From an uncultured Acetatifactor sp. (GTDB lineage: Bacteria > Bacillota > Clostridia > Lachnospirales > Lachnospiraceae), in the NCBI GenBank assembly GCA_947629645.1, contig CANREV010000023.1:1-42466 (forward strand): a stretch of DNA of 42,466 nucleotides, in the 5' to 3' direction. Position 1 is the first letter of the stretch, and every line of letters starts with the position of its first letter. This document shows, one piece after another, positions 42,395 through 42,466 of the stretch. Below the pieces are notes generated by a model. It had not been told where the DNA came from and ran no database searches. It saw only the letters and a list, made by a program, of their open reading frames with translations. The translations under genes were made by a program, and so were the position numbers.

Positions 42395-42466
42395 CAATTT
42401 GGTGATATGTCAAGAGTAAATTGAAAAAGAAATAACCCAAAAACCAGTAAAAAAGGGTACAAGAAA

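Overview
The window looks like chromosomal DNA from a Gram-positive member of the Clostridia, most likely Lachnospiraceae. The reasons are the CIRCE-controlled hrcA-grpE-dnaK-dnaJ operon followed by prmA and rsmE, a DUF6465 protein with a Lys/Ala-rich tail, a type III glutamine synthetase, RNase J, IreB, consensus sigma-A promoters with 17-nt spacers, and strong AGGAGG-type ribosome binding sites. No tRNA, rRNA, CRISPR array or transposase gene was seen. Function calls rest on motif and family recognition by eye, with no database search.

Layout. 1-1880 is AT-rich and accessory-looking: a small DUF5808-like membrane protein, stacked hairpins, an XRE regulator and an Rpn-family nuclease that has lost its catalytic middle. 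1888-4705 is a surface O-acylation pair (MBOAT transferase plus DHHW/AlgX-like partner) behind a consensus promoter and a leader with competing hairpins. 4766-5817 is a YghZ-type aldo-keto reductase. 6130-6575 (minus) is a second Rpn-family relic, deleted and frameshifted. 6705-8775 (minus) is an hflK-hflC-like pair. 8840-12103 starts with an 18-bp tandem repeat inside a small leader ORF and continues through a polysaccharide deacetylase, an unknown protein and glpK, all with overlapping start and stop codons. 12195-17503 holds an aminotransferase, a patatin-like lipase, uppP and a membrane HD-GYP protein with two degenerate GGDEF-like domains. 17552-18176 is the DUF6465 protein, followed by a structured RNA candidate ending in a terminator.

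18404-23440 is the heat-shock operon. 23546-26991 has an O-antigen-ligase-like membrane protein, prmA and rsmE. 26971-29888 is a cysteine desulfurase and thiI (tRNA thiolation), separated by a 52-bp GC-rich tandem repeat of about seven copies. 30050-30280 (minus) is an HPr-like protein lacking the catalytic histidine but keeping the regulatory serine region. 30381-31742 is mtaB. 31744-37747 is a long housekeeping cluster: ireB, ruvX, DUF1292, a Fur-family regulator, RNase J, a YlbF-like protein, an MltG-like protein without its catalytic domain, trmR and a U32/TrhP protein. It parallels the Bacillus subtilis yrzL-yrrK-yrzB-yrrL-yrrM-yrrN/O order with three genes inserted. 37788-39308 is a GT-C-like membrane glycosyltransferase, 39594-41705 is glnN, and an AT-rich tail carries one small membrane protein.

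Two themes recur. One is tRNA modification (thiI with its desulfurase, mtaB, trmR, trhP) together with rRNA and ribosomal protein methylation (rsmE, prmA). The other is envelope and surface polysaccharide work (MBOAT/DHHW, deacetylase, uppP, O-antigen-ligase-like and GT-C proteins). The most unusual sequence-level features are the two minisatellites, each placed directly before a ribosome binding site, the two Rpn relics that lost the same protein region, the catalytically dead-looking HPr and GGDEF domains, and the structured RNA before hrcA.
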